Assembly (NCBI GenBank): GCA_022495995.1
Contig: JAFEMH010000528.1
Location: 283,501 to 347,500 of the forward strand
Direction of reading: 5' to 3'
DNA from: Adenophora triphylla var. japonica
Taxonomy: Eukaryota; Streptophyta; Magnoliopsida; Asterales; Campanulaceae
DNA: 64,000 bases
Shown: piece after piece, positions 34,901-45,381 of the stretch
Numbering within the stretch: position 1 is the first letter of the stretch
How the letters are laid out: every line of letters starts with the position of its first letter
Made by a program: the position numbers and the translations under genes
Notes under the pieces: generated by a model
What the model was told of the DNA's origin: nothing
Databases searched by the model: none
The model's input: the letters and a program-made list of their open reading frames with translations, nothing else

Positions 34901-36747
34901 AAAACTATCCAAAAACTCTACAAAAGAATTATAATAAGTCGGCACCGATTCCTTGCACTAAAAATAAAGCATATGGATTAGGGATTCTTTCAATCTAGAA
35001 ATAGACAACTCGGCGTTCTCAAAAGCCCTGCAGTTCCTTTCCTTCCATAGTATCCAACAAACTCCGAAGGGGGCAACCTCCCATAGACAATTTCTTTTCC
35101 GACTCTTATACAGGACCAACTGAGAAAGAGCTCCTTCAATGAGTTAGGCATAACCCACGATAGCTGGAACAAACTAAGAATGAAATTCCATATCTTCCTC
35201 GTGACCGGGCAATGCATCAAAAGATGATTTACACTTTCTCCATCCCTCCTACACATAAAGCACCAATTAACATAAATCTTCTTGCAAAACCGCAGGTTAT
35301 AACCTGTGAGGATATATGTTGGTGGATCAAATTAGCGGAGGATTCTCAGATTTCACAGTTCTCAACATTTTTGTTAGGAGCATTTATGGGATTATCTCTT
35401 GCTTTAAATCTCAACATATAGAATAGAACATCCTAACCATAACAGTTGCTGAAGCTACATTCAGTGTACAAATTTTAGCATATCCAGCATTCTGGCATGC
35501 AATGTGTGAACCAGGCGATCTTCATCCCAGGAAAAGTTGGTCTAAGCTTCAGAAATTGAATGGTCGATTTGGTTGGTTGATTGCAAAGCTTATTGGTCAT
35601 TGATGCTTATCTGGCCATTGAAATTATTGTTAACTCGTGGAAATTGATCGTTGAGACTTAAAAATTTGGGCAACAAACTGAAGAACTGCAAGGGAAGTAA
35701 TAGCATAAATGATTATAAAGAAATTGTTTTGGGTCTGTTTGCACGCGAAGTCTCTCTAGTGTATATGCCCATCTATGATGGTAACAGATTGTTGCAAGAT
35801 CACTTTGTTTTTTAGTGATTTTCTTATGATGTGGTCCATGGTTGGAATTATTTAGGGTTTGGACACTGGGTACATTCCAATTGTTAAATTTCTTGTAGGT
35901 TTTGCCTGTCAAAAAAAAATTTATAGGGTTAACTGTAACGATCCGAGCCCGAAAACTGGGTTTGCTACATAAGCACCACACACTGGCCCACCGAGCACAA
36001 GCATCTTTGGTCCACTTAGCTTCCCTCAACCCACCCAAAAGTCCACGAATGATGTTGGTGACCAGTTGTAATGCAAAGCGACTTAAATAGCACACTAGAT
36101 TTCTACACCTAGCTGATGTGTGATGGAGTATTAATTAAATATCAATTGACAAGGTCAAGGCAGTTGTCTCGTTATGCAGCTCAGGTTATTCTTTACTTAA
36201 TATATTCCTTGCAGTAGAATGCTCTGTAGCCTCAGATGGAGCTGAAATGAGATTCATATACTCTTGTTGCTCTATATATACCTTCTCAATCACTTTGTGA
36301 CCAATTCTTTGACGTGACTATATTTTTGGCATCTGACGTCGTCCTTACACGGTGTTTTTTTTTTAATGACTTGTTATCTTTGAGTTCTTGTTTAACAGCT
36401 TTAACAACGATACATTTTTTGCAGAGATCATGATGGGAAAGTTACTCCGGAGGAGGTGGCTGCTGCAGCCATGTACTTGAAAGATACTTTAGGCAAGGAA
36501 GGCGTTGAAGAGCTCATCCGTAATCTTTCAAAGGATAAGGGTTAGTTCTCTGAATTTGTGCTTACTTTGTGAATGCGCAATATTCTTGTAATGCTACTCT
36601 TTGTTAATGTTTCTTAGATGCATTTTGGGAGATGTTTGATTTCATGACTATTGTGCTGAACAAATTATTGTTGCAGAGGGGAAGATTCTTGTTGAAGACA
36701 TAGTGAAGTTGGGAAGCAGGGAAGAAGAAGATGTTAATTCATCTTAA
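19769..36747 (+). CDS. LETM1: LETM1-type mitochondrial inner-membrane protein, 14 coding exons
   Basis: Exons: 19769-20355, 20454-20766, 21326-21472, 21547-21635, 21748-21840, 28224-28353, 31432-31496, 31606-31780, 32118-32306, 32421-32468, 33297-33443, 33531-33613, 36425-36540, 36677-36747. They total 2253 bp, an open frame of 750 aa, close to the ~755 aa of plant LETM proteins. The basic, Arg-rich start (MASRALLRRRQ) fits a mitochondrial presequence. The LETM core begins near residue 185 (HDWAKKLTHWKDEF). A hydrophobic helix lies at ~262-283, then ELTLDNISRPRLVNMCKYMG, ELREDCRERGMLGLLS and the Glu-rich coiled-coil region after EELIKEEEE. A canonical EF-hand loop lies at D688-E699 (DKDHDGKVTPEE). 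The family supports mitochondrial cation/proton exchange and ribosome association. All introns are GT-AG except intron 3 (21473-21546), a GC-AG intron with donor AAG/GCAAGT. Introns 5 (21841-28223) and 12 (33614-36424) are swollen by transposons. Confidence 0.95.
22780..22925. repeat. Pyrimidine/C-rich low-complexity tract
   Basis: A stretch dominated by CCC, CTCC and TTCCCC units inside the large LETM1 intron; no gene. Confidence 0.7.
22950..23395 (+). pseudogene. LINE 3'-end fragment (zf-RVT) in LETM1 intron
   Basis: Frame with HDHLFLHC, a stop, then YLWNRLF and FAILWCLWMERN matches the zinc-binding region downstream of plant LINE reverse transcriptases. The fragment lies in the same orientation as the host gene, ~200 bp left of the hAT target site. 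Confidence 0.65.
23890..24050. repeat. hAT left subterminal CTCGGCCGAG palindrome array
   Basis: Five exact copies of the 10-bp palindrome CTCGGCCGAG (23890, 23912, 23955, 24019, 24041) and one variant with GGG (23977). They are arranged as pairs within a ~64-bp tandem unit that also includes TTTAGGG. Confidence 0.9.
24585..26792 (-). pseudogene. hAT transposase, frameshifted
   Basis: Three frames read in order from 26792 downward. 26792-26124 (222 codons) has a Glu/Arg-Gly-rich N terminus and a BED-type zinc finger (C-x2-C ... H-x-H region ending SASKHPEK). 26011-25685 holds the central catalytic-fold segment (TISFDNASANT, HIRCLCHIINL). 25649-24585 (354 codons) has the C-terminal hAT dimerisation domain (WWSRRKDIYPILSIVAKEVL, ASTVAVESAFSVGG). 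Breaks: a frameshift near 26124, in-frame stops near 25686 and 25655. Related to the plant RICESLEEPER/Ac-like proteins. No functional protein is expected from this copy. Confidence 0.9.
27144..27245. repeat. hAT right subterminal CTCGGCCGAG copies
   Basis: Exact palindromes at 27165, 27214 and 27236 and a one-base-deleted copy at 27144, mirroring the left array and interspersed with CTCATATGA. Confidence 0.9.
28820..29088. mobile_element. Small TIR element (hAT-like MITE) in LETM1 intron
   Basis: Ends CAGTGGCGAAGCCA and (complemented) CGGTGGCGAAGCCA, flanked by similar octamers ATCATGTG and ATCATATA. 269 bp with no ORF. Confidence 0.65.
30170..30392. mobile_element. Stowaway-type MITE in LETM1 intron
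   Basis: Starts TTCCCTCCGTTCCACCTTA, ends TAAGGTGGGATGGAGTTAG, flanked by TA. The interior has the CACTTTCTCTC and CACTCACAACA segments of the local MITE family. Confidence 0.75.
31876..31904. repeat. (TC)n microsatellite
   Basis: About 29 bp of TC dinucleotides in a LETM1 intron. Confidence 0.9.
34578..35320 (-). pseudogene. LINE 3' fragment, antisense in LETM1 intron 12
   Basis: On the minus strand, FMCRRDGESVNHLLMHC then IWNFILSLF is a zf-RVT module (C-x2-R variant, then H-x3-H-C region) of a plant LINE. A T run at 34578-34588 on the plus strand fits the poly-A tail of this minus-strand element, so the fragment is 5'-truncated with its 3' end at about 34578. Confidence 0.65.
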
Positions 36748-37301
36748 ACCAGGGAAAGGAATCTGCAATTTTACCCGAATTATCATTCATTCTAATATGA
36801 TTTTCTTCTTGTCACCTTCCCAGGTCAAAAGATATAATATTTTAGGTGTTGGCATTAACATAAAAGAACAAGTTTTGTCAATTTTGTTAGTAGCAGTGAG
36901 TGGAAGGAAGAAGAGTAAAAATTAGTGCTCATAGATGAAGACCAAAACATATACTCCATAGACAAGGGATTAGTAGTTCCCCTTTGGACCAAAATTCGAA
37001 CAAACATATTACACTGTTTGTTTTGTTTCAATTTAAGGCTTATCAATATTTTCAACCATCAATTTGTTTCTTAAGCTTTGGTTTAGGGTTCTTAAGCTTT
37101 GTTTTTAACCACTAAGCAAGTTTAACCAATATATGCTATCCCAAAAAAATTCAAAGTACAATTGTTTATATAGCTAATAAAAATGCACAATTTTGAGGAT
37201 AATGAGCACATATTTAAAATATAATGATTAAAATTCCTATAAAAAGTAATTATTGAACACCAATTTTTGGACTGGACGGGACGGGACGAAAGTTGCAGTT
37301 T
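36748..37301. other. Convergent intergenic region (LETM1 / UGT 3' ends)
   Basis: Contains the 3' untranslated regions of two convergent genes. AATATT/AATAAA-like signals are too frequent in this AT-rich sequence to choose one. No other gene seen. Confidence 0.6.
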
Positions 37302-38743
37302 TCAGGCGAGCTCTGATATAAAGTCATCAATGTTTTTATCAGAGCTTCCACCTTCATCAACAGCCTCTTTAGCCAGATCCTTCCACCTTAAAACATTCTT
37401 TCTAATCTTACTCCCATTCTCTCCCTCCATTACACTTTTAACACAAATATCAATCTCTTCTCTGCTAACAACTCCCTTCTCATCAACCTTGACTCGAACC
37501 CCGGCACCCCATAAGTCAACCGTACATTTCGCATTAGTCGGTTGATCGGTCCATTGTGGAAAAACCAGCATCGGAACTCCCAAACTAAGTGCTTCAAGCG
37601 TCGAGTTCCACCCACAATGTGTCATGAAACACCCCACTGCCCTGTGGGACAAAACCCTCAACTGAGAACTCCAATTTACGACAAGTATTCTCTCTCGTGT
37701 GGGCCCCACACGAGCCGTGAACTTGTTAGGTAGCTTGCTCGTTTCGGAGCTCCTAACTACCCACAAGAAGTTGTGGTTGCTTTCCATGAACCCTAATGCT
37801 AGTTCTTCCATTTGATCTTCTCCAAGGTTCGCCAAGCTCCCAAATGATACGTAAACGACTGATTGAGTTTCTTTTGTGTCTAACCAAGTTATGCATGATT
37901 CACCTTCTGGCTCTATGAGACTGAGGCCGTAATCTTTGTTCTCTTCCAATCGGTTGTCCAAGTAAATTGATGGCACTGCCGGTCCAATCGTCTTGATTGG
38001 CCATTGATTCGCCATCCACCTCAATACCTAGCAATGAATGTGAACAGAAATAATAAAAATGGACATTCAAATTTGGAACGGAGGGAGTATTATTTAAGAC
38101 GTAGAAATACCTCATTTTCCAGCTTGTCAAAAGTATTGAAAAAGAGCCAATCTGCTTTCTCAAAGTCAGAAGATTGATTGAAAGCAAGCTTCAATACAGT
38201 TGGGTAGGAACCCATGTCAGAGATTATAGAAGGCATATCCTCAACACCCATTTCGGGTAACGAAGGCAAAGTTACCGTTATACCCTCCAAAGGTAGCTTC
38301 AATGTACCTTGGTACATATGTCTATAGATGGCACAAACAGCAGCAGATTGCGTAAGAAATGAACCCCCCTTGAGGCCAAGACTGTGTGCTACTTCAAGAA
38401 CACAAGGCATCATTGAGTCATAAACAATAGTAGTAATAGGGAAGTTAGAGTGGCTTAGATTCTTGATGAGTTTGGATAAGTTCTTTGGAAACTCGATTTC
38501 AAAACGCTCAAAATAGGCTTCCATGGTTTTAGGTGGATTGGCTTGGTCTAAACCGTCTGAAATGTACTCGATTTTGATTAGATTGGGGAGGTGAGTTTTG
38601 ATGGAGTCGGAGTGGGTGGTGGTGATGACTAGTGTGACCTTTAGGCCTTTAGAGGCCAAGCGATTTGAGAATTGAAGCATCGGGTTTATGTGACCTTGTA
38701 GTGAGAATGGTACCACTAGGATGTGTTGATTCTTTTGAGTCAT
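37302..38743 (-). CDS. UDP-glycosyltransferase, UGT74-like, two exons
   Basis: Exon 1 is 38111-38743 and exon 2 is 37302-38027, separated by an 83-bp GT-AG intron; together they encode 452 aa, normal length for family 1 plant UGTs. The enzyme would transfer glucose from UDP-glucose to a small acceptor in the cytosol. The catalytic His is H18 in QGHINPML and the partner Asp is D109 in VYDSMMPC. The 44-residue PSPG sugar-donor box runs from W330 to Q373 with FMTHCGWNSTLEALSLGVPM and ends PQWTDQ; the final Gln favours UDP-glucose. The box starts W-S-S-Q where most members have W-x-P-Q. Overall it resembles UGT74 enzymes (salicylate, auxin or terpenoid acceptors); the acceptor cannot be told. An in-frame ATG at 38887 exists, but the intervening peptide includes a TG-repeat-encoded His/Thr tract, so 38743 is preferred. 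Confidence 0.93.
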
Positions 38744-38766
38744 TGTGTGTGTGTGTGTGTGTGTGT
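38744..38766. repeat. (TG)n microsatellite just upstream of UGT start
   Basis: TG dinucleotides immediately 5' of the UGT ATG; on the sense strand a (CA)n in the leader. Confidence 0.9.
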
Positions 38767-39089
38767 TGTGTTGGGCGAGAAGACCAAAAAGATGAATTTG
38801 TAGGTCTTTGAAATAATCGAAATTTAGCCTGCTTGTGAGTTGTGATGACAATGTCAATATGTTTAGGAACTTGAATATTCTAGGCATGATTCAATTATGC
38901 ATTTTTTTTTTCAATGTTTTTTTTTTCTTGTCTCTTACGAAAAAGAATCCAATTGAAGGCAGGCAATGCATGGTTTCATTTTCCTTCTTAGATTAATCCT
39001 TTTGCAGTCTTTATTTTTGTTCTCTATTATTTTGAGGATCAGCTTATTAATAAGTCAACGGGGACTATTAAGATGAAACAGTGGTTCTA

Positions 39090-40367
39090 GGGGCAAACGA
39101 CCAACATATCAACATATGCAACGTACTCTTGCTATTTGTATCAAATAATGCAACATACTTCTTGGTGTCTAAAAAATGCAACATACTTTTTAAGTAGTTT
39201 TCAAATAATGCAACCAATTTCTTTTTTGACTAACGATGTTAATTTTTTTAACGAAACGTTGATGTGTTAAATGAGGTCTTAAAAGTCTACCAAAATATTG
39301 ATGCAAAAACTAACTTTCCATTAACTCATCATCTCTCTCCGACCCGACAACCATCCATTGACTATACACCAATAAAACTGCAACTATCACAGCCTCACTT
39401 TCTTCGTCTCCCTCTCTTCCCACTCCCTTTCCTCCCCCTTTTCTCATTTCATTTGCAACTCCTGTTACTCTTCCCTCTTCCTCAACCCCAAACCCACCGC
39501 ATCCTCCCTGTTGCCTGCCCTTTCTCTTCCCCCTCCCTCTCTCTTTAAACTCAACAATCTCCTGCACCACCACCGTCTTTAGCAACAACGACCGGGGATG
39601 TTACAAGTCCTTCACATCTTCATCTCTCACTACATCTCCCCCAAATCCTCCATTACACTCTTCATCCTCCCCCCTCTCCCCCAAGCTCCCTCACTCTTTC
39701 GTCTTTTTCACAGCTCATAAATTTCTGAGGAAAATAAACGCAAATTTTGAACATCTTCTTGGGTTTGTTGAAAATCCCAAATTTACAAAATATATTGGGT
39801 TTGTTGAAAATTTTCCTTGGGTTTTCCTTTGAAATCAGGGTTTCTTTAGATTAATTGTGGCTGCCCAAAATCTGAGTTTTAAAAATCCTGAGATTGGAAA
39901 TTGGGTTTAATTTAATGGAAAAATGATATGTGTTTGGGGAGCTTTGAATGGAAATCAAAATTTTGATGTATTCGGGGTAACAGGGAATAAGCTTTTTTTG
40001 TTTTTTGCCTGTTTAATTTCAAGTCTGAATTTTATCTTGATATGTTTTGTGGCAGTTGGTGGCGGTGGGGATGGGTGGTAGTTGCAGTTTTAGTGGTGGG
40101 GTTGCAGGGAGGGTTGGTCTTCTCCATCATCTCAATCTCTCCAAGGGAGGGAAAAAAAAAGGGTATTAACGCTCGTTAAATATTTAGTTTGTGTTAATTT
40201 TGTCACAAGGTGCTAAACTATATTTAACGCCATCCATTTTTTAACTTGAAAAATGCATTATATGAAAAAAGTTATAAAAGTATGTTGTATTTTTTAGACA
40301 CTAAGAACTACGTTGCATTATTTGATGCAAAGGAGTAAAGTACGTTACCTATAAGAGTCATTTTCTC
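39090..40367. mobile_element. Mutator-like non-autonomous element with 9-bp TSD
   Basis: 1278 bp. Inverted repeats of ~170 bp at 39090-39262 and 40200-40367 share TCAAATAATGCAAC and GTGTCTAAAAAAT blocks. Perfect 9-bp direct repeats GTGGTTCTA flank it (39081-39089, 40368-40376). No transposase. The interior (39300-40150) is a C/T-rich segment followed by T/G-rich sequence resembling a gene 5' leader and first-intron region, so a captured host fragment (Pack-MULE style) is possible but unproven. Confidence 0.85.
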
Positions 40368-40376
40368 GTGGTTCTA

Positions 40377-41033
40377 GAGGTAGAGGGAGTACTGTCTAAG
40401 AAGAGACACTCCCTCCTCCTCATTAGGAAATTAAGAAAAAAATAAATATTGTTAAGTATAAAATATAAAGTAGGAAAGGGAAAGTAAGAATCTGGAACCA
40501 ACTTCCACATTTACAACAACTTTCCACTTATTATATTTTATCCCACTTTCTCTTGAATTTGTAAAAAATTGTTATTGCCTCTTGAAATTGTAAAAATTGT
40601 TATTGGCAGTATTCTTACCGTTGTATCAATATATTCCCTCGGTTCCAAATGATCTTCCTACCTTTTTTTGTCGTTAATGCGAAAGTACTTTGAGCAATAA
40701 TTTTAGGTTGATTTTATTATACGAATGAACATCTAAAAACTATTATTGATACTCAGAAGATTAGACAAGTTAACGAATAGAGTCAAAGAATGACATTTAT
40801 TTTGACAATATAAAAGTCAATTTAACTAGGGGTTCAATCCCATCAGTGAAGAAGGAAAGAAATAAAGATTCAAGTCCAAGCATTAGGCAACACCATACCA
40901 TGTTCAGGATAATCTTTTTCATAATCTTCAGTTTTTATTGAACATAAAATTAACAATATCTCCAAGAGTAGATACAGAACGAACCAACAGAATACTTTAT
41001 GCCTTCTCTTTCAGCTCCTCGATCGGACCTGAG

Positions 41034-41036
<3 letters not shown>
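40377..41036. other. No gene; MITE-end fragments
   Basis: Isolated Stowaway-like ends occur at about 40384 (GAGGGAGTA), 40409 (ACTCCCTCCT) and 40634 (TTCCCTCGGTTCC) without clear partners. Confidence 0.4.

Positions 41037-41115
<79 letters not shown>
41037..41115. repeat. Long (AG)n microsatellite
   Basis: About 79 bp of pure AG; a second shorter one lies at 41276-41301. Confidence 0.95.
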
Positions 41116-41118
<3 letters not shown>

Positions 41119-41275
41119 TCAGCTCTTAGGTCCATAATCTTTTAAAACTATCTGATAGTTTCTTGCTCTTGTCTTTCATAATAAGAAGGAAAACATTTTA
41201 TGCACTTGGACAAACATAAGAGGCAAAACAAATACAAAATAGTTGTTCTCTCTCTCTCCAAAAACACACACAAAT

Positions 41276-41308
<33 letters not shown>

Positions 41309-41674
41309 TTTTATTTTTATAGAATTAGTAAATTTAAATTATTTTATCCAAATAATGTGTTAATCATTTAGTAAAAGATGGAGATTATCGAAACAATCAA
41401 TGAATGTTTGTTAGAATTACTTTTAGCAAAAGCAAGGGGCCATAGTTGATTGAACGTAGGTTTCTGCGTTTTGACAGCTTACACACAGAATCGGTTTTGA
41501 CAATCGAACAAGTTCATCAGTAATTTTGACTCTAAAGTGATTCTAATTTGTAAGCCTTTAAAAGGCAAGGCCAAACTTACCCTAAGCTTCTCTTCTTCAA
41601 CTTCAGTTTCTTTTATTCAAGTGTTCCATTAAAAAGGAAATTACCAGGGTCACCCCAGTGCCAAACAAACCTTA

Positions 41675-41849
41675 GGCTCCGTTTGTTTAGCGTAAAACAT
41701 TTTCCGGAAAATGATTTCCGGCAAAATGTTTTCCGGAAAATGAAAATATTTTCCGGAAAATAAGATAAAAATGAAGTTTCCCCCATTTTCTGGTGCGAAA
41801 CAAAACACCGGAAAATGAGGAAAATGTTTTCCGGAAAACAAACGGAGCC
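41675..41849. mobile_element. PIF/Harbinger (Tourist-type) MITE
   Basis: 175 bp with TIRs GGCTCCGTTTGTTT at both ends, flanked by TTA duplications (41672-41674, 41850-41852). The interior has repeated TTTTCCGGAAAA palindromes. Confidence 0.85.
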
Positions 41850-41996
41850 TTAAACTGATTTTACATTGCATCAAGAAATTGGGTTGAGGAGAAGGGCATT
41901 CACCCCTCCCCCCCCCCCCCCAACCCCACCTCAACCTCTTCAAACAACCTTCTAATCACATTATATAAGTACTTCACTGCAGATCACAAAATTTAC

Positions 41997-44900
41997 CTAA
42001 TGCTCAGGTCCATGTCCATGATCCCCATGGCCTTCCCAAGGATGCCTCCAACCCTAATTGATATACCAACAAAATTAGCAAACAAATATTAGAAGGAAGC
42101 AAAATAACTACTCCCTCCACCTCCACCCCAATTAAAGAGGCACACTTTGACTTATTGCAGAAAATAAGAAAAAAAGTTGAATAACCAATAACGTTCTAAA
42201 ATACTCTCTTTTAGTGTGGCCACAATTTCATGTTTATGTAAATGATATGGCATGATTATTCTCAACCACATATTTGAAGGGTGTTAAAGACATTATATTC
42301 AAAACTAGTTTCCCAAAGACAAAATGTACCTATTTCATTGGGACAAATTAAAAGGGGGTGTGACCTCTTCAATTGATCGGGGGGAGTAGATGTATCAAAC
42401 AGAAAAGAAGAAGAAAAAGAAATCAGATCTCACCATTACTACAGGACCATCTTGCTTAGCTCTGTACAGAATCCAAAACCTGAAATTATTATTCTACCAA
42501 GTGAATATGCAGTCTACATTGTGTGGTTGAGATACAGACCAAAACAACAACAAAGCCTTGGTCCCAAAATGATTTGGGGACGGCTAACATGAATCGGCGT
42601 ACGGACTCGTCAATGTAAAGGTGAAAAAAACTATGAAAAAGTGGAGAGATGGAAAAAATAAAATAAAATAAAAAGTAGCAGGTCATTGCTCAACTTGAAC
42701 TCCATTTTTCACAAAACTAGTGAACAAGCGCAAGGAATAAGCGCAAACTCAGGGATGAGTATCTTTCAAATACAAATCCATGAACACAAAATCAAAAGCA
42801 TAGCATCAAAAACATGACAACAAATGCTGCTTCACCGGCAAACAAGAATTAGCCAAATCCAAGAGTTCTATGGCAATAATTTATGCATTCTAGCATCCAG
42901 TAAAACATGAAGATGGAAATCAAAGTTGTTAATAGACCAATTAGCATACATCTGCCCCCAAATTTCTGAAATTTGAAGCTTGTTATCACAAAATAGTCCA
43001 TACGACAATTCATGTTAGCCGACCCCAAATCATTTTTGGGACTAAGGCTTTGCTGTTGTTGTTGTTGTCTTAGTCTGCATCAAATGTGTCATCCCAAAAC
43101 TTTAGAGGTGTACTTATAAGGAGCAATGGAGCAATAACAAATAAGAATAAGTTTTATAATTTTTCTATTATAATCTTTTAGTTGCAAGGCCATCTAGTCC
43201 AACTAATTGAATTATAACTAAAACATATCCTTGCCATAAAGATCAACCTAGATCATCTTTAATTGCACAAAGCAAACCATCAGTTGATATATTCTTTTTT
43301 CCTTCTACACTAGAGTTGCCTTCAAGTAATTGGAGTTTAACACTTAATGCGTGAGCGTGACTTAAAAAGGACCACTCACTTTTGCGAAAGTACCTGTGTC
43401 CACACGACATAAGGGTGTGGGTACGGGTGTGGCTATTTTACACTACAATTAGTGTAATATCTTATTATTTTGGAGGATCCGACACTCGTATCCGTACCCA
43501 TATGGTCATATCTGATCCTTGTACCCAAGTCCAGGTATCCTAGCATGACCAAACAATTAATTGCTTAACTCAATTGTGGTTCGAATTCGACCATTTGATC
43601 TGAGAATCCAGTCGCCCTAAGTTTTTTTTTTTTTTTTTTTTGCTTTGTTTAGTCAGTACCCAAAGTAGCCAAAACAATGTCTTCCCTTCAAGCTAGAAGC
43701 ATTATAGTGTTTTTAATCTGTACAATAAACTGATATTAGAAGTGTATTATATTTATGAATGGGAAAGGAACTATACAGATAGAGAGAAAGAAAGAATGAC
43801 AAAGAAGAAATACTGTCCAGGTGCCCAGAAACAACAGAGAGTGCCAGATCAGAAAAGACCTTGGCATCACTCCCTCTGTAAGATAGCACAATTTTCAACA
43901 AGAATGCTGAAAACTCCTAATGCCAAAAGCACATACATCCTTACTAACTCCATATCATCAATAACTGTTTTCCCAAGTGCTAAACAATATACTCCACAAA
44001 CACCACGACGAAGCAGTGACAGAAGAAATCTTCATGAATATTGTATGGCTTCCTACAAATAACACCCATGACGTGAAAGGCCTCATCAAAATCGCAGCCT
44101 TCAACCTATTAAGCACAACTAATTGTGCTGATGGCTCCAAAATGGAAGCGACCCAAGGACATAATAAGGACTTGGCCACAGTTCTGTTGCTGGTATCCAA
44201 AACCCAAAAACCGATGATCAGGAACACAAGAGAAGCGAAAACATAGACCCCCCCAGCACCATTTCCCTTCAAATACAAGAGACCATGTAATCCTAGAAAG
44301 GCCTCAGAAAAGGGAACCCTCTATTTGCAGTCTTAACATCTTTATTTATATCCTACTGGGACAACAAGTTGACCGAGCTACTAACTCAGACCAAATATTT
44401 AAGGAAAGAAGATGATCCACTTGAGGATTTTTTGCCATTGAATAAACTACAAATCAGAAAAAACACCTACAGAAGTAGTGAATAGCCGAAGAGGAAGGGA
44501 TGAGTGAAACTTGTGACAGCAGGATGAAAATCAGTGCTTTACTATACTTCAACTTAAAACATAGGATATACATCCAAGTTTATTACTACCGGTTGGTTTT
44601 CTTCTGCTTCAGCAAAGTAGAAAGAGAGAAAGGTACAATTGCTATCTTCAGCAAACATTAACCTAATATGCATATTTCACCTCGTTCACTAGCACATACA
44701 AATATGAACAAAATCAAAAATCAAATATGTACACAAAATGAAGGGAGGGATTCTTTCTTTAAATGCTGAGTTGACCCTGTAATATATACAGTATTAAAAA
44801 AATCAGCATCTAGGTATATGTTCGTACACTTTACAGAGATTTGAAAACGTAGCAACCAACATCACAAACAATCATTCAAGAGCAAATTTGAAATTTTTTT

Positions 44901-45294
44901 GGTCATTCATTTTGAGACGGAGGGAGTACATTTTAATAATTCTATAGAAAACGAAAATTGTAATCGCATTAAATTATGCCCCAATTCAACCACAAATGAA
45001 GAAAAAAATCGTCAATCACACTCCATTCCGAAAACGAGCAAAATTAAGAAGAAGAATGGATTCGATTCGATTCGAAATCAAATTAAAATGAAACAATTGA
45101 ATACAAATAGATCAAAAACGTAAGTGAATTAACGAAAGAAGAACACACCTAAGGCGGCAAACAGATGAAATGAAGAAGAAATGAAGAAGTTACCACATGA
45201 CGGCGCACAAGCCCTTGCCGGTGACAGTGTGCCATCGCTTTGGCTGATGCACGGTGACGCCTTTGTAGGTAATGCCATGCCCGTCTCCTCCCAT
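41997..45294 (-). CDS. Mitochondrial complex I subunit NDUFB2/AGGG-like, three tiny exons
   Basis: Exons on the minus strand: 45194-45294 (101 bp), 42434-42479 (46 bp), 41997-42053 (57 bp); total 204 bp, 67 aa plus stop. All introns are GT-AG and phases join cleanly: TG/G makes a Trp, then phase 0. The start MGGDGHGITYKGVTVHQPKR is Gly/His-rich. A hydrophobic Trp-rich segment follows (GLCAVMWFWILYRAK), then QDGPVVMGWRHPWEGHGDHG and a His-rich end. This matches, as I recall it, the ~69-aa plant NADH dehydrogenase 1 beta subcomplex subunit 2, a membrane-arm accessory subunit. Intron 1 is 2.7 kb with SINE-like sequence, and intron 2 (380 bp) is mostly a Stowaway MITE. The gene is missed by scanning for long ORFs. 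Confidence 0.88.
42111..42386. mobile_element. Stowaway-type MITE filling NDUFB2-like intron 2
   Basis: Starts CTCCCTCCACCTCCACCCC, ends GATCGGGGGGAG, flanked by TA (42109-42110, 42387-42388). 276 of the 380 intron bases. Confidence 0.7.
42538..42595 (-). mobile_element. Au-SINE/RTE-type 3' end with TTG tail, minus
   Basis: Complement of GTTAGCC-GTCCCCAAATCATTTTGGGACC-AAGGC-TTTGTTGTTGTT, the conserved plant Au-SINE-type 3' sequence ending in TTG repeats. It lies in intron 1 of the NDUFB2-like gene. Confidence 0.65.
43008..43069 (+). mobile_element. Au-SINE/RTE-type 3' end with TTG tail, plus
   Basis: Same 3' motif as at 42538-42595 in opposite orientation, ~410 bp away: ATGTTAGCCGACCCC, then GGGACTAAGGC and a (TTG)n tail. 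The two could be separate insertions or arms of one foldback structure. Confidence 0.65.
44880..44930. repeat. Isolated MITE terminus
   Basis: GAGACGGAGGGAGTACA at about 44916-44932 is a Stowaway-like right end without a clear left partner, inside intron 1 of the NDUFB2-like gene. Confidence 0.4.
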
Positions 45295-45381
45295 CTCTGT
45301 TTCTCGATCTCGAATGAATTTCTTCCAGCCCTAGCTTTAGCTTATGAGGTTAATGAACGGGGTTACGGGGGTAGTCAGTTC

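Noticed and set aside
35658..36095. 145-codon minus-strand frame in LETM1 intron 12
   Set aside because: No recognisable domain, lies antisense in an intron and looks like chance in intronic or eroded repeat DNA.
38744..38887. In-frame upstream ATG of the UGT at 38887
   Set aside because: The extension is translated from a TG microsatellite and lacks family similarity; UGTs start within ~20 residues of the catalytic His.
39264..39588. Opposed 92-94 codon frames, C/T-rich
   Set aside because: Complementary low-complexity frames inside the Mutator-like element; neither shows a recognisable domain.
41037..41115. CRISPR-like or coding repeat
   Set aside because: A plain AG microsatellite; no spacers.
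40938..41135. Glu/Arg and Leu/Ser repeat proteins
   Set aside because: Translations of the AG microsatellite in both directions.
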